A stretch of 64,000 nt of DNA from Haplomitrium mnioides (taxonomy: Eukaryota; Marchantiophyta; Haplomitriopsida; Calobryales). Made by a program: the position numbers and the translations under genes. The notes under the pieces are model-generated. The model made no database searches. It saw nothing but the letters and a program-made list of their open reading frames with translations, and was not told where the DNA came from. The DNA is taken from assembly GCA_049999725.1 (NCBI GenBank), contig JBNGIS010034175.1, forward strand, positions 62,001 through 126,000, written 5' to 3'. Each line of letters opens with the position of its first letter. Within the stretch, counting starts at the first letter, position 1. Below, piece by piece: positions 1 through 11,269 of this stretch.

Positions 1-415
1 ATGGTGTTTCTTAAAACGTTTTTTTAGACAAAAATTAGAAAACATGAGGAAATTACCCAAATGAACTACAAATCAAGGGAATGAGTTTGGAATCATTAGG
101 GAAAATAACCAACAAACAAAACATTGCATGGATTTTAGAGCTCTATTTTCAAGTTCAAGCAAGAAAGAAGTTTTCTTTTGTAGTTGAAAATATATGTGCA
201 AAAATGTTAAAGTGGGCATATTTTAGATGGTTTTAGCAATTAAATGTTTTTTTTTTAGTTCAGAGAATTATATAGGCAAAGGAGTTATAAATAAGAACCA
301 AAAAAGCAGTTGTCTTAGAGATCTACTTCATAGTACAAACAAACAACAGTTCCAAAATTTTGACGAGAGTCTACTAAACAAAAGGTTTCGAGTTCTACTA
401 TAAATTTGATTTAAT
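1..415. other. AT-rich spacer downstream of orfM, unit 1
   Basis: No gene is seen. The stretch is clearly related to 55,080-55,400: the same order of phrases such as gagctctatttt and caagttcaagcaag recurs with substitutions. It is therefore the conserved 3' flank of the orfM half of the repeated unit and not random intergenic DNA. The unit extends beyond the left edge of the window. Confidence 0.6.
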
Positions 416-419
416 GGTA

Positions 420-3400
420 GCTAGAGTAGTTCTACTCAATTGGTTTTTTGTGTGAGAAGAAAATTAAAAGACAAAATTGTGATTTATGTTACATCAATTA
501 TATCACTATATAACTTGGATTTGCATTTCCCTTTTATTTCTTCTATTTTGTGGAAAATATTGTGTAGAAAGTTCATCCATATCCTCACAAAAAAACCATT
601 GAACACACATTTGTTTTGGATTGGGAGGTTTGTCATCATCAAATGACAAAACTATGAGAACTTTGGCAAACCAAAATGGTATGCCTTTTGGATTGACAGA
701 TGCAACAACACAATTAAACATTTTGGCTTTCATATCATGTAGGTTGCTAAATTTGTGCCTATATTTGGTGTTATATGAAACACTTCCTTCTCGCGGTCTA
801 GGTGCTCTATTATAGATTTCTCGACATGTAGAAAGTATATGTTCTACTAGAACATCTTCATGTGTCTGTTGAACATCTAACTAAGAACTTAGATGAACAT
901 TTTGAGAATCATTACAAGTGCTTGCCTGATTGTGAAGGTGGAAAGGTGAAAGCTACTTCAAGTCCATGTCTTTTTCTTTCAAGTATGTAAGCCACAATCT
1001 CTTGTTGGGAAAGAAAAAAGTCATTCCGCCATTGAATATGAGAATCTATAAAGAACTTGTAGTAGTTCTCACTTATGTTGTCTCTTATTGCAAAGACAAC
1101 ATTCTCTTCGTTAACTTCCTTTTTCTTCCTTTTGAGATCATTTAATTTCAGAATATGCCTTGAGAGGAATCAACATTGAACTCAATATTTATCTAGCCAC
1201 TTCAGATAGGCACTTGAGAGTTTATAAATACCATCCAGAGTAAAACCAAAACTCATTTGTTGAAAATTGTTTGCTCCAAATATTTGCATTTGAATCACTC
1301 GACTTGAACTTGAATTGTTGATTAAAGGTAATATATCATGTATGTTTTGAACCATAGAGGGACATAGCTGCAAAAATATGTTTAAATCCCAAGTTTCCAT
1401 TAAAAGAGTTACATGAGGTTTAGGATTATAAGATAATTATAATCGCAAAGACTTGTAATTGTGAAAGCTTTGATACATTTCAAATGTCTCAAAAATCTGC
1501 TAAATATTTGATCGATTTGATCATGAGTATAGCCAACTATGAGAAATCCCACTTTTATGGCAATAATGAGACTAAGATGTCCAAAGAAAATAGAACTCTT
1601 TTTCTCTCTTGTCGTTTTGTCCAACTTAAGATACAAAGTTAGAGTCAGCAACCTTTCCAAATCATATAATATTCTATTAAGCACCGTAATCGTCAAACTA
1701 GAGTCGCTTCTCAGTGTGGATTGGTTGTTTTCTTATGATCCATTCCATCGATCACAATTCCAAAGTATATTTGACCATTGGCATAATATATTTTTGAATG
1801 GTTTGCAAGTTTTGTTCTTTCTTTCATTTATTGGTCATGATAAAGAAATAATTGGAAATTATATTTGATTGCAACATCACAAAGCAACAAAGAGATAAAA
1901 GTAGTTCAATAAAACATGTCTTGATGTTTCAAATTTCAAAAGATAACCTCACGTGCTAAAACAAATTCAAATCAGCTTCAACAAATGTTTGGATTAGTAG
2001 AGATGAAGATTTTAAAAAAGATTACAAATAAACTTTAGTTAATTTAAATATAAGAGAATCTTAATAGCATTCACAGTAAATACTTGTCTTTGACTTGAAA
2101 TAAGCAAAAGTTTTGAGAGGGGAAAATAAGATTTGTGCACAACAAGTCACAAACTAGAACTTCAATTTCAAAGCAAGCTTGGATTCTATGTTTGCATAGG
2201 ATTAAGAAAATAATAACTAATTATATGTGTACATAGGATCAGCGAAAACAATAATAGATTCTTAGCGCGTATAGGATCAAAAACAACAACATCAATATCT
2301 TGGGTTGTTTTGGTTGTTGTCATGAGTGGATTTGAAAGAAACAAGAACAAAACCTATTTGCGTATAAGATTGCAAACAACATAGAAAATTCTTGATATCG
2401 TTTTTTTAGCAAAGGGCTCTAGACTCAAAGCAACAATAGCAAAACTCAACGCAAAGCTAAGGTCACATCCAACACTTAGAACAATTTGCTCACTTTATTT
2501 TACTCTTGACATGGTTTGAATTCAAACTAAAAGCAACATGCCCTATGCAAGGATAGAGTCTGTTTTGAAAAATCAAGTTGATAAGGTTTATTTGACTCAA
2601 ACCTCATTTGTAAAACAACTAAGAAAACAAATATTTTGTGGTGTTTAGCAACTCTTGAACTAAGCTTTGAGTCCTCTAAAAAGAGCACCATAATAACCAT
2701 AGGTTTCAAAAAAGAAGAAATTTGTTGCCTTTGTTTGACTCCATAAAGGATTTTTCTCAAAGTGATTTTATTTCTTTGTAGGTTTTAAAAATAGAAATCT
2801 TTTGTGTTTTGGAGTTTTAACATTTAGAAAATAACTTCTCCAATGTTTTGTAAAAGCCGAAAAACTAATAATGCAATCAAGGTTTTTCTCTTTCAAATAA
2901 GTTGTGTAGTAGTTATAAACTTCTCATTTTGAAAAACTATTGGGCAAGTTATAAACTTTGTGAGTAGGTATTCTCTCATAGTGTCCTTGAACAAAATTGT
3001 CTATTCATTCACACATAAATACTTCTTTAGAAAATAGTTCTCGATTTCCAAAAATGCATCTAACATCTGCGTTTTTGAGATTTTGAATCCTTTGGATTCT
3101 ATTATTCCCTACTGATAATATTAATTTGATTGCTCTTCTTAAAACAATGGCACCGCCAAATAGAATGAACTTATTGTCAATATCAGAGTCTTTTTTTGGT
3201 ATTCCCTAGTACAATGTGATATCTTGATTCTTCATGCTTTGTCGAAAATACTTTTTCCTCATAGTTTTTAATAAATATGTCTTGGACAACAAAAAACAAT
3301 TATTCACACAACATGAAATTCTCCTCAATTTCAAAATTGACATTGGATTGAGTTTTTTCTTCACAAAGCTATTGCCAAAATGAACTTTCAACAAAGAATT

Positions 3401-4440
3401 TTCATGTAAAGTGTTTATCCGTTTGGGTTTTGGCTCATACAAAGAACTATTTGGTATTGCTGGTTGATTTGGTCCATAGGTGAATTCAACCATCGAAGAT
3501 AATTCATCATCTTGGAGATCTTGAGCATCATTGATAACATTGTTTGTTCTTTCAAAATAAGTTTTGGATTGATGTAGACCACCTTGAGAATTGGGAGAGC
3601 TAGACCATGCCACAATAGAATCCTCATCAATATCTTAAGCATTAGAAAACGATTTTTGTAAAATAATTGATGCCTTTGGTGATAGCTCCAATAAAATGTT
3701 GGTTGATTGAGACTCTTTGCTAGAATTAATTCCTAAACTATCATATTAAAACTCCTCCAGATGAATGTAGTTCTAAAAGATTTTCCAAACTCATTCAGAG
3801 GTCCCACTTGATTAGAAATTGTTCATTGTTTGAATGATGCCATTAGTAATATGGAATCATCTTCAAAATTGAAATAATCCACCAATTATATGCCTTTTGT
3901 GATTTTAACAAACAAATTTGGATTTTGAGCATTGTTTTCTTCATCTAATGAGGAAAAAGTAAGGTTGACAACCATATGAAAACTCTTACTTGGACGTCTT
4001 TTTATTGATTTATTGGAATAGTCAAAAGAAAGATTCAACTTTGACAGCTTGACGGACAACAAAGATCAAGTGAGGAGAAAAGGTGAGTCTTGGATCATAA
4101 TTGACTTCTATCTTTGATTCTTTTGGGTGCAAGTTGTTCACTCCTTGTTTGAATATGTGCATTCGGTTCAATCTCTTACCTTGTGCGCGCATATGGTTCA
4201 CTTGCTCAATCTTGTTGTGTTGATGTATGTGATTCAACAACTGCCATTTTTTTCCCCAAAATACTAGCCATCACACTTGTTGCTTTAGGTATTCCAATGC
4301 TAACCTCCTCAAAACAGCGATTTGAAACTATCGTAAGGTGCAGACCAAAAGTAACGCTTTTATATGAATATGAACCTTGAAATTCTAGCCTCTTCTTGTC
4401 TTTAAGACCTCTATCTATTGAAAAATAGTAATTAAAAAAA
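420..4440 (-). pseudogene. orfM unit 1: decayed transposase-like protein (DUF7869-like)
   Basis: Leftward decayed gene, recognised by comparing it with the copies at 56,486-60,720, 18,396-18,975 and 34,565-35,683. In protein order: an N-terminal part near 4,380-3,206 (longest open stretch 3,613-3,206, 135 aa, Ser/Asn/Lys rich); a motif near 2,900-2,800 that reads F-P-N-V-x-I-P-K in unit 3; a DUF7869-like block at about 1,870-1,409 containing L-K-L-D-K and G-Y-T-H-D-Q-I-D; and a C-terminal segment at 733-506 with P-F-W-F-A-K-V and V-Q-W-F. In the DUF7869 family, which I know from plant, animal and oomycete repeat proteins, the corresponding motifs are L-Q-L-D-N and G-H-T-H. An RNase-H-like transposase fold is my inference. 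Several stops and frameshifts break it. It is divergently paired with orfP across 4,441-4,866. Confidence 0.6.
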
Positions 4441-4866
4441 AAGAAATTTAAGAAAAGTATTTTAACAAATATTCGTAACTCCTACTAGTATACCCAAAAT
4501 ATGTGTTTTGAAAATTTCACAAAACAATAAAATTGTGAAACTCTTGTGAAGGAAATATAAAAAAATGAAAACAAAAAGTGCTTTATATACTAACTTTATT
4601 TTGTTGCACCATGCAAACCAATGTGTCAAGAGCTAAGCGACTCATTTTTTGACGAGAAAAAGTATTTTTTGAAACTTTGGTATAAAAGGAGTGACAATGG
4701 AAAGTTTCTTTCCAATGTTGTAAGTTCACTTTCCGGTTTTTGTTTTCTTGTCACCATCAGCTTTTCAATTTCTTGTTATTTCGCCATTTTATGCCTTTCA
4801 TTCATTGTGGAAATTGTTTTGCAATAATTTTGCTCTTTATTTTTACTATTTTACACTTTGGAGAAA
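4441..4866. promoter_or_regulatory. bidirectional promoter between orfM and orfP, unit 1
   Basis: A rightward TATA box (TATAAAAGG) lies at 4,681-4,689 and a leftward one (TATATAAA on the minus strand) at 4,582-4,589, about 95 bp apart and pointing away from each other. The block from about 4,625 to 4,755 is conserved almost base for base with 60,925-61,060 in unit 3, including TTTTTTGACGAGAAAAAG. The flanking coding DNA is far more eroded. The orfP start codon follows at 4,867. Confidence 0.6.
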
Positions 4867-6321
4867 ATGGCATCACCTACTAATGCTTCCAAACCAACGC
4901 AACCAAAGCCTTATCGGTATGCAGATGTTTTGAAGGTTCTTGAGCCACAAAAAATAGCCTATGAATGGCTAGTTTGTTGTGGAGCAATAAAGGATATCAA
5001 CCATCATCTTCATCTTTTTCACAGTGAAAGTGAAAAGTTTAACATGGGTCTTTTGGTCCAAATTACAATGATTAGAGAGGAGCAAAAAGTCCGTATAAGG
5101 AAGAAGAAGCCTGTGCCCCCACCTCATGTTGAGGAGAAGTCGATCTCATCTCCATCTCCAACTTGTTCATCTTCGGCAACCCCTTCATCTTCCACTCCTA
5201 TCAGCTCAAAAGAGGAAGTAAAGCCAGAGCTTGTGTAGTATCCAACTTCTAAGCAAAAAGATAAACGTACAAGGGGCTCTAGATATTTCAAGAAGAAGAG
5301 CAGGTGGATCCTAAGACAATGTCCGAGGAGGAAAAAGGTAAGATTATGAAGTCTGCAAACAAGTAGTGCACAGTTCGGGAGGAAACCACTATAGCTCAGC
5401 TGGAAAATCTAAACCTTCCCAAGCCTCTAATGGATAACTAGGGATTAATCTAGATTATGAGGTTAAATAAAGATTTTTTAGAGCTTCTAGCGCAAAGAAT
5501 GCTCGCAAACAAGTATGCACACAACTTTTTCATTGTGGTTGTGGACCTGAAGTGTTGGTTAAGGGAAAAGTCAGAGTTCGACATTAAGAAATCTTACAAG
5601 TACATATATGAGGCTGCAAAAGGCAATCATAGTGTTGTCGCAAGGCAGCTTTTAATTACCAAATATTGAGCAAAAAATCCCATGCTTTGTTTTGCAATTG
5701 TTACGTGTATGTTGGGCTTACACCAACAAAAGCTCGCATCTTTGCAACTAATGACAATTACAACCAACACTACAAGCTGGAAATGATGTCCATTCAAAAG
5801 TTTGAGTATTGGCATCAGAGGTACATGGAGAGTGGGATGGTATCATTCTAGAAATTGAAAAGAGAATTGGTGTTGGAGACTTTGGAGATCAAGCCAAAGT
5901 CCACTCTTGAGAAGACTATTGCATCTAAAGACAATCGGTTTCAACTAACATTTTAAAGAGGAGAGCTTTGGGAGTTACAACAAAGCATATTTACAATGTG
6001 GGAAAAGAAAATCAAGTGAAGAGCTAAAAGCCAAAGGCAAAAGAATCTTTGAGAATGGAGGACATGAAGTGGACACCTTGCAGATCTCTTCAGGGTGAAA
6101 TGAGGTTTCAAATATCAGTTTTGAAACAGATGGAAGCCAGAGAGGTTTCAATTGAAGAAATATCTCGCGAACTTGAGAGACATAAAGTTTTGATGGTAAT
6201 GGTGAAATCTTTTTTCTTAGAGGTATACTGCATCTCCTAGGAGGAGGTAAGGATTGAGTATCCCATCCACACAGAGGATTCAAAGATGTCCTCTCTTTAC
6301 TCGAGCTTTGAGAAATTGTTG

Positions 6322-6708
6322 GTAAGTTTTTCTTCTCCTTCTTCGATTCTATTTAAAAAAATTTCTTTAATTTTCTTAAAGATGATCAAGTCCTTGGTCG
6401 CTTTGACCTAATCAAGTCTATGGTCAGATTAACTTAAGAGTCCATACAAGCATGGACTAAGAATCTATGTGAGCATGGACTGAGAGTCAAAGCAAGCAAG
6501 GACTCTCAAGTACAAGCGTGCATGGACTCTTGATTCCATGAGTGCATGGATACTTGAGTCCATATGCATATGGATTTGAGAGTCCATGCACGCATGGACC
6601 GCTATTCTTTTTTAAAGTCAAGTTCTTTGTTTCTATTTTCTTATTTTTTTTCCTCTGTGTTTTGTATATTGGGACAAAACATTTAAATGGTAACTTGCCA
6701 AAAAATAG
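6322..6708 (+). other. intron of orfP unit 1 carrying a palindrome array
   Basis: The donor GTAAGT is at 6,322. A likely acceptor is the ATAG at 6,705-6,708, after which a coding frame resumes (A-K-G-R-K-R-F-E-V). The exact acceptor is uncertain, since another AG lies a few bases downstream. The intron is T-rich outside the repeat array. Confidence 0.45.
6440..6599. repeat. 24-bp-period array of near-palindromes (7 units)
   Basis: About seven units, each an 18-bp near-palindrome of the form GTCCATRNRNGCATGGAC plus a 6-bp spacer. The units vary (for example GTCCATACAAGCATGGAC and GTCCATATGCATATGGAT), but the outer GTCCAT...ATGGAC arms and the alternating purine/pyrimidine centre are kept. The same repeat type lies in orfP introns at 61,604-61,888 and 63,490-63,880. 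Confidence 0.8.
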
Positions 6709-7870
6709 ATGGTCACTGCAAAAGGGCGAAAGAGATTTGAGGTCATAGAAGCCTATGAAGATCAAGACCAAGCTCCCACTCTTGTATCATACCCTCATGC
6801 TTTTGTGGTCTATTGCCAAAAAAGCCAGAGAATATAAGGCAAGGTACCAAATGATGTTGTTGTCCATCCAACTAAAGGAAGGCTTGAAGAGCAAGAAGAG
6901 GACTTAATGTCCTATATTGATGGACTCAACATGGCATTTTATCAATTCCTTGGGGAGTCCAATGCTTGATTGTTGAAAAGCTTAGTGAAATCGAGATGTT
7001 TCACTTTAGCAGTTGTTGATATTTCTTACGAGTATGACCTTAAGAAATGCAAGCATGACAATTCTGAGCCCTTTATGAAGGATGGCATTTTTTACATGGT
7101 TTCTTTTTTTGCAACCATTCAACTTCTGATTTTTGGTCTTTTGTTACAATTTATTCTTCTAAAACATTCAGCATCGTGGAGGATTCTCTTTTGGAGGTTT
7201 GATATGCCATTGACCATGACATATGGCAAGTTCAGTTTTGATTTTTTTCATATTTTAGTTCATCTTGCTTATTTTTCATTTGTTTTCTTTCTAATGTCTA
7301 GTTTTTTTATTACTACAAGAACAAAAACAACATTCATTATTTGGAGGGTCCTAGAATCGCTCATGATCATGCATACTAAATTGTGAGCTACTGGATCAAG
7401 GAGAGCAAGCAAAGCATGAAGCTCTTCAACTTGCAATCCGATAATGCCAACAACAGTCCTCAATAAATTATGGAGAGTGTTTTCAATTGCCTATTTTTTT
7501 CAACCAAACTTAAACATCTAGTAGATGATGCTCCTATGAATGTGTATCAATAGTCTCAGGCTTTGTACAACCTTTTCATTGTCCATTTGTCAATATAACA
7601 AGATTGGATCTTAGATCTTTGCTCTAGGTACATGTCTTGTCTATGCTATGAAGTTGATGCGAAATCACATCACCAAGGAATATAATAGATGCAAGTTTAT
7701 TCATATTCCCTATATAGTTTTGACAATGGCTTCTTTGCCATCTGATGTAACAGAATAGCAAATTATATAAGCATACTACAAGGAGTTTGTTCTTGTTGAT
7801 GCTATTGGTGCATCTCGTGATTCTGTTGCAATCTCTAAGACTCAAAAGTCTTAGTAGGATTCTCTTGCAA

Positions 7871-8820
7871 CTGCAAATTTCAAGGCTTCTCAGGCCATCA
7901 ATTTAGATAAGACCATTACTCCTCAAGAGAATAGGTTTGAAGTTGTAGTTGTAGGCTGATGTATTATTTATAAATAATATAGTATATTTTTAAAATATTT
8001 TGTGATTGATATACCTTCTTGTAGCATTCTAAAAAATATTTATGAAGTATTTTCTTTACGATGTATTTTCTTTTGCAAAATGACATTTTGAATAAAACCT
8101 ATTGGTTTTTGTAAAAATTAGCAACGAAATCCATGCTAGCATAAAAGTTCCCTTTTGATTTAATTGGATTTTTGTACAAGTTTTCTTCAATTTTTTATTT
8201 TTTTACTTTTTTTCTTATGTACTCATCAAATTTATTACAATCTTCAATAACAATATCATTCTATATCTAAGTTGTTGTTGTGATTTTATTTTGGATATTC
8301 TATTTTTCATGTTAACAATGATTCAGTGCTTGCTTACCTTGGAATATCGTGTTAATTTTTAAAAAAGTTATCATCTTTTACAATAGTTGAGCTTGAAGTC
8401 TATGCAAGCATAGGTCTTCTTTTTTGTTTTTATCTATTTTGGACGTAAATAAAAGTTCAAAGCAACTCTTACTAGATTAGAGATTTATATGTTGGCGTAC
8501 GTTCGAACATAATATTAAAAAATAAATATATCACTTTACCATGTTTTTTCAATATTCTATCTCATTTGTTGATCTTACCATAATATAATATTTCTTAAAA
8601 CTTTTTTGCCAAATATTGAATATTCAAGTTTCTCCAAAATAAATATGTTGTCTAAATAAACCAACTTTAAGGTTGAAAATTTTTTCTTTGGATAAAAAGT
8701 CTTGCAACTATAAAGAATATGATTTTTGAAGCGAAATTTTGAAAAAAAAATTTTCAATGCCAAATACAATAGAATTTGGTAGTGGTTCTAAGTTCAAAAT
8801 AGTGGTTGTTTAAAGTTCTT
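7871..8820 (+). other. 3' flank of orfP, unit 1
   Basis: Non-coding and AT-rich. It is homologous, in reverse orientation, to 53,240-54,260 downstream of the unit 5 methyltransferase exon. Shared landmarks include ttgttgttgtgattttattt and the hairpin at 8,395-8,419. Conservation in two copies marks it as part of the repeated unit, probably the orfP 3' untranslated region and terminator. Confidence 0.55.
8395..8419. repeat. conserved hairpin downstream of orfP
   Basis: A 25-bp near-palindrome (arms GAAGTCTATGC / GCATAGGTCTTC) identical to the one at 53,707-53,731 on the other strand. It shares the CTATGC...GCATAG core with the intron arrays. Confidence 0.7.
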
Positions 8821-8989
8821 CTAGCAAACAATGTAGTAGTAAAGAATATGGTAATATTTTGGATCAGAAAACATTTGACAAACCAAAAAAAGATTATGAT
8901 TGAATGTTTAAATTCCATTTGCAACTTCTAAGAATCAATTACGAGTGATTTACACTAGAAAGTTAAAGCTCATGAGAAATTCAGAAATA

Positions 8990-9857
8990 TTCTTGAATAA
9001 AATTCTCATTTACTTTATAAAATTTAAAATGTTAAATTACAATATAAGTTGAAGGTACGCTATGAACAATGAGGTTTCTAAATAGCTTTAGCCACTCATA
9101 TCAACTTCTTCAAATTCAACTTTAGAAGATTCATCAAGATTGTTGCAATATGCCTGAGTGTTGATGGAGTTGATTGAATCTCTTTCAAACACTTCATGAT
9201 TGATTGCTTTATGTCTTTCATACTCAATAAAGTTGATTTTATAGTTGCTAGAGTGGTTTTACTCAATTGGTTTTTTTTTTTTGTGCAAAGAAAATTCAAC
9301 GACAGATTCATGATCTTTGTTACATCAGTGTGTAACTTGAATTTGCGGTTTTCTTTTGTTGTTGTTATTTTTTTTGGAAAGTATTGTCCAAAACACCCTT
9401 TTTTGCTTGAAAAGAAAACCAATGAACACATACTTATTTCGGGTTCAAAGGTTCTTCTTCATCAAATGACAAAACTTTGAGGACTTTGGCAATCTAAAAT
9501 AGTCTTCCTTTTAGATAAAGTGATGCAACAATACAAATAAACATTTTGGCTTTCATCATATAGGTTGTCAAATTTGTGCACGTATCTTGTTTGATGTGAA
9601 ACAGTTCTTTCTCGTAGACTACGTGCTCCATCACAAATTGCTCAACGTGTAAAAAATATACATTCTACTAGAACATCTTTCTTTGGTTGGTAAGCATCAA
9701 ATTGAGAGCTTAGAAAAACATTTTGAGAATCATTGCAAGTGTTTACAGATTGTGAAATGGAAAGGTGAATTTTGCTTTAAGTACTTGTCTTTTTCTTTCA
9801 ATGATGTAGGCGACAATCTCTTTTTATGCAAGGAAACAATTATTCCACCATTGAATG
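8990..9857 (-). pseudogene. orfM unit 2, 3' part
   Basis: Leftward remnant aligned with the last part of orfM in units 1 and 3. It shows Q-Y-F-P-K, a lysine-rich stretch, then K-T-T-L-A-T-I-K. The longest open piece is 9,431-9,096. It is cut at about 9,857, where homology to units 1 and 3 stops inside a phrase that resumes at about 18,396. Unit 2 therefore lies in tandem, head to tail, with unit 1 and has been split by the insertion 9,858-18,395. Confidence 0.6.
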
Positions 9858-11249
9858 TTTATCAGTCGGTGAATTGGAGCACTACTAAAAACATTGAAAG
9901 AATTGGAAGCATTGTCGAAGAAGTTCTCGACTTCTAAGGCACGAGGATACTCCGGAAGCATCAAGGTACTCCAGATCGGGGTCAAGTGGAAGAGGTCATG
10001 CAAGCATCAATGAAAGACAGGAACCAGGGCCAAGGCAAGGAAGAACAGAACACTTGCCAAAGGTAATAAGCGGAGAAGTGGGAAGAAGAACGACATCAGA
10101 AGCGGAGCAAGATCAGGGATCGTACTCTGAAGCTAGAGGCTTCGCCGGTTTCTCCTCATGTGACTTTGATGTTAAGTGCACATTGAATATGAGAGGTGAG
10201 TTGAAGTGTGGCTGCATTCATCAATACACAACAAAATCTACAAAGGAAGAATACTCAATACAAAAATATTGTGGAAATCCTCACTCTTCACTCCAAATGC
10301 TCTCACACAAAACACTCTTGCTCTAGGAAAAACTACTCCTCAAGTGCTTGCCCTCCAATGAGTCTTCAAAGTTGCTCCTCTAAGAGCTCCTCCAAGCGCT
10401 TCTCCAAAATTCTCTCACAACTGTCAAATCTAAAATCTCCAAATAAAAACCAAGTCTTTATCTCTCTTCCCCTACTCCTTATTACTAGTCTAGATAATTA
10501 CTAAGAGTAAAACTAAATATTCTATCACCCTAGGTAAATAATCCAAGGTGATTATCTCCATAATTATTAAATCCTAAAAGTACTTCTCAAGTATGTCCAC
10601 TTTTTGTTTTCTTCTTCAAGAAGAAGCTTCTCATTTGGAGCTTCTCTTGTCCAAGAACCTCAACAATTGATTCAATACTTTTCTACCTTGTATTTTTCCT
10701 AACAAAAAATCCCTAAGATGATACTTCGAGATTCCCTCAAAGAATAAGTCAAAGAACAAATTGACTTGTCTTGACTTTTCTCCTCTTTAGTCTATTCTAG
10801 AAGAATCTCTATAAAGTCATTAATACTAAGTCAATTTTCCTGTACTATACCTTGTTGAAAAGCTTGTCAAGTAAGATTTCTACTCATATAATAGTGTTAA
10901 GCTATGTTTTGACGTTTCTGCAACTCACTTTTGTAACTTTGACCGGTTATAACTTCCGGCTTACAAGAGCTATTTCACTTCTATAAATTTTTACTAGTTA
11001 CTTGAGCAACATTATATCCCACTATAAAATATCAGGTTTTAAAAATTTCTAATAAGAACATAATTTACTCTGTACTCATATCTACACATATTGAAGAAAA
11101 TTGATCAAATCTAAGTTTCTGTTAATAACTTCTAAGTCTTCTTCATACTTTATCAAAATGCATCCCATTCTATAACAAGGGTTTAAGCACATTAAATTCT
11201 TATAGAACCATCCCATGCCTTCACATTTTACCTACCTATAAAGGTTTCA
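9858..11249. other. unassigned flank of G1, including probable 3' LTR
   Basis: 9,858-10,200 is richer in G and C than its surroundings and purine-rich, with short open frames that I do not recognise. 10,200-11,250 is AT/C-rich and lies just past the end of the leftward G1 integrase, where a 3' LTR would be expected. I found no matching 5' LTR near 15,700-15,800, so no LTR is claimed. Confidence 0.3.
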
Positions 11250-11269
11250 CTCTGTACTCGGAGTGAGTT

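Larger units (their letters stand above)
4867..7870 (+). pseudogene. orfP unit 1: decayed beta-class DNA N6/N4 methyltransferase gene
   Basis: The start (gaaaATGGCATC) is shared with unit 3. The N-terminal domain (4,867-5,085) has Y-R-Y-A-D-V-L-K-V-L-E-P and a conserved Trp-rich core. A Ser/Pro/Lys linker follows to 5,238. Comparison with unit 3 shows that the end of exon 1, intron 1 and the start of exon 2 have been deleted here. Further coding blocks are at 5,457-5,850 (broken by frameshifts), 5,950-6,321 and 6,710-7,200. D-I-S-Y at 7,018-7,029 fits methyltransferase motif IV (DPPY class), with Ser probably from Pro by one C-to-T change. After another likely intron (about 7,225-7,320) the last exon aligns with 54,649-54,269 but has lost the AdoMet-binding glycines. 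Many stops; non-functional. Confidence 0.6.
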
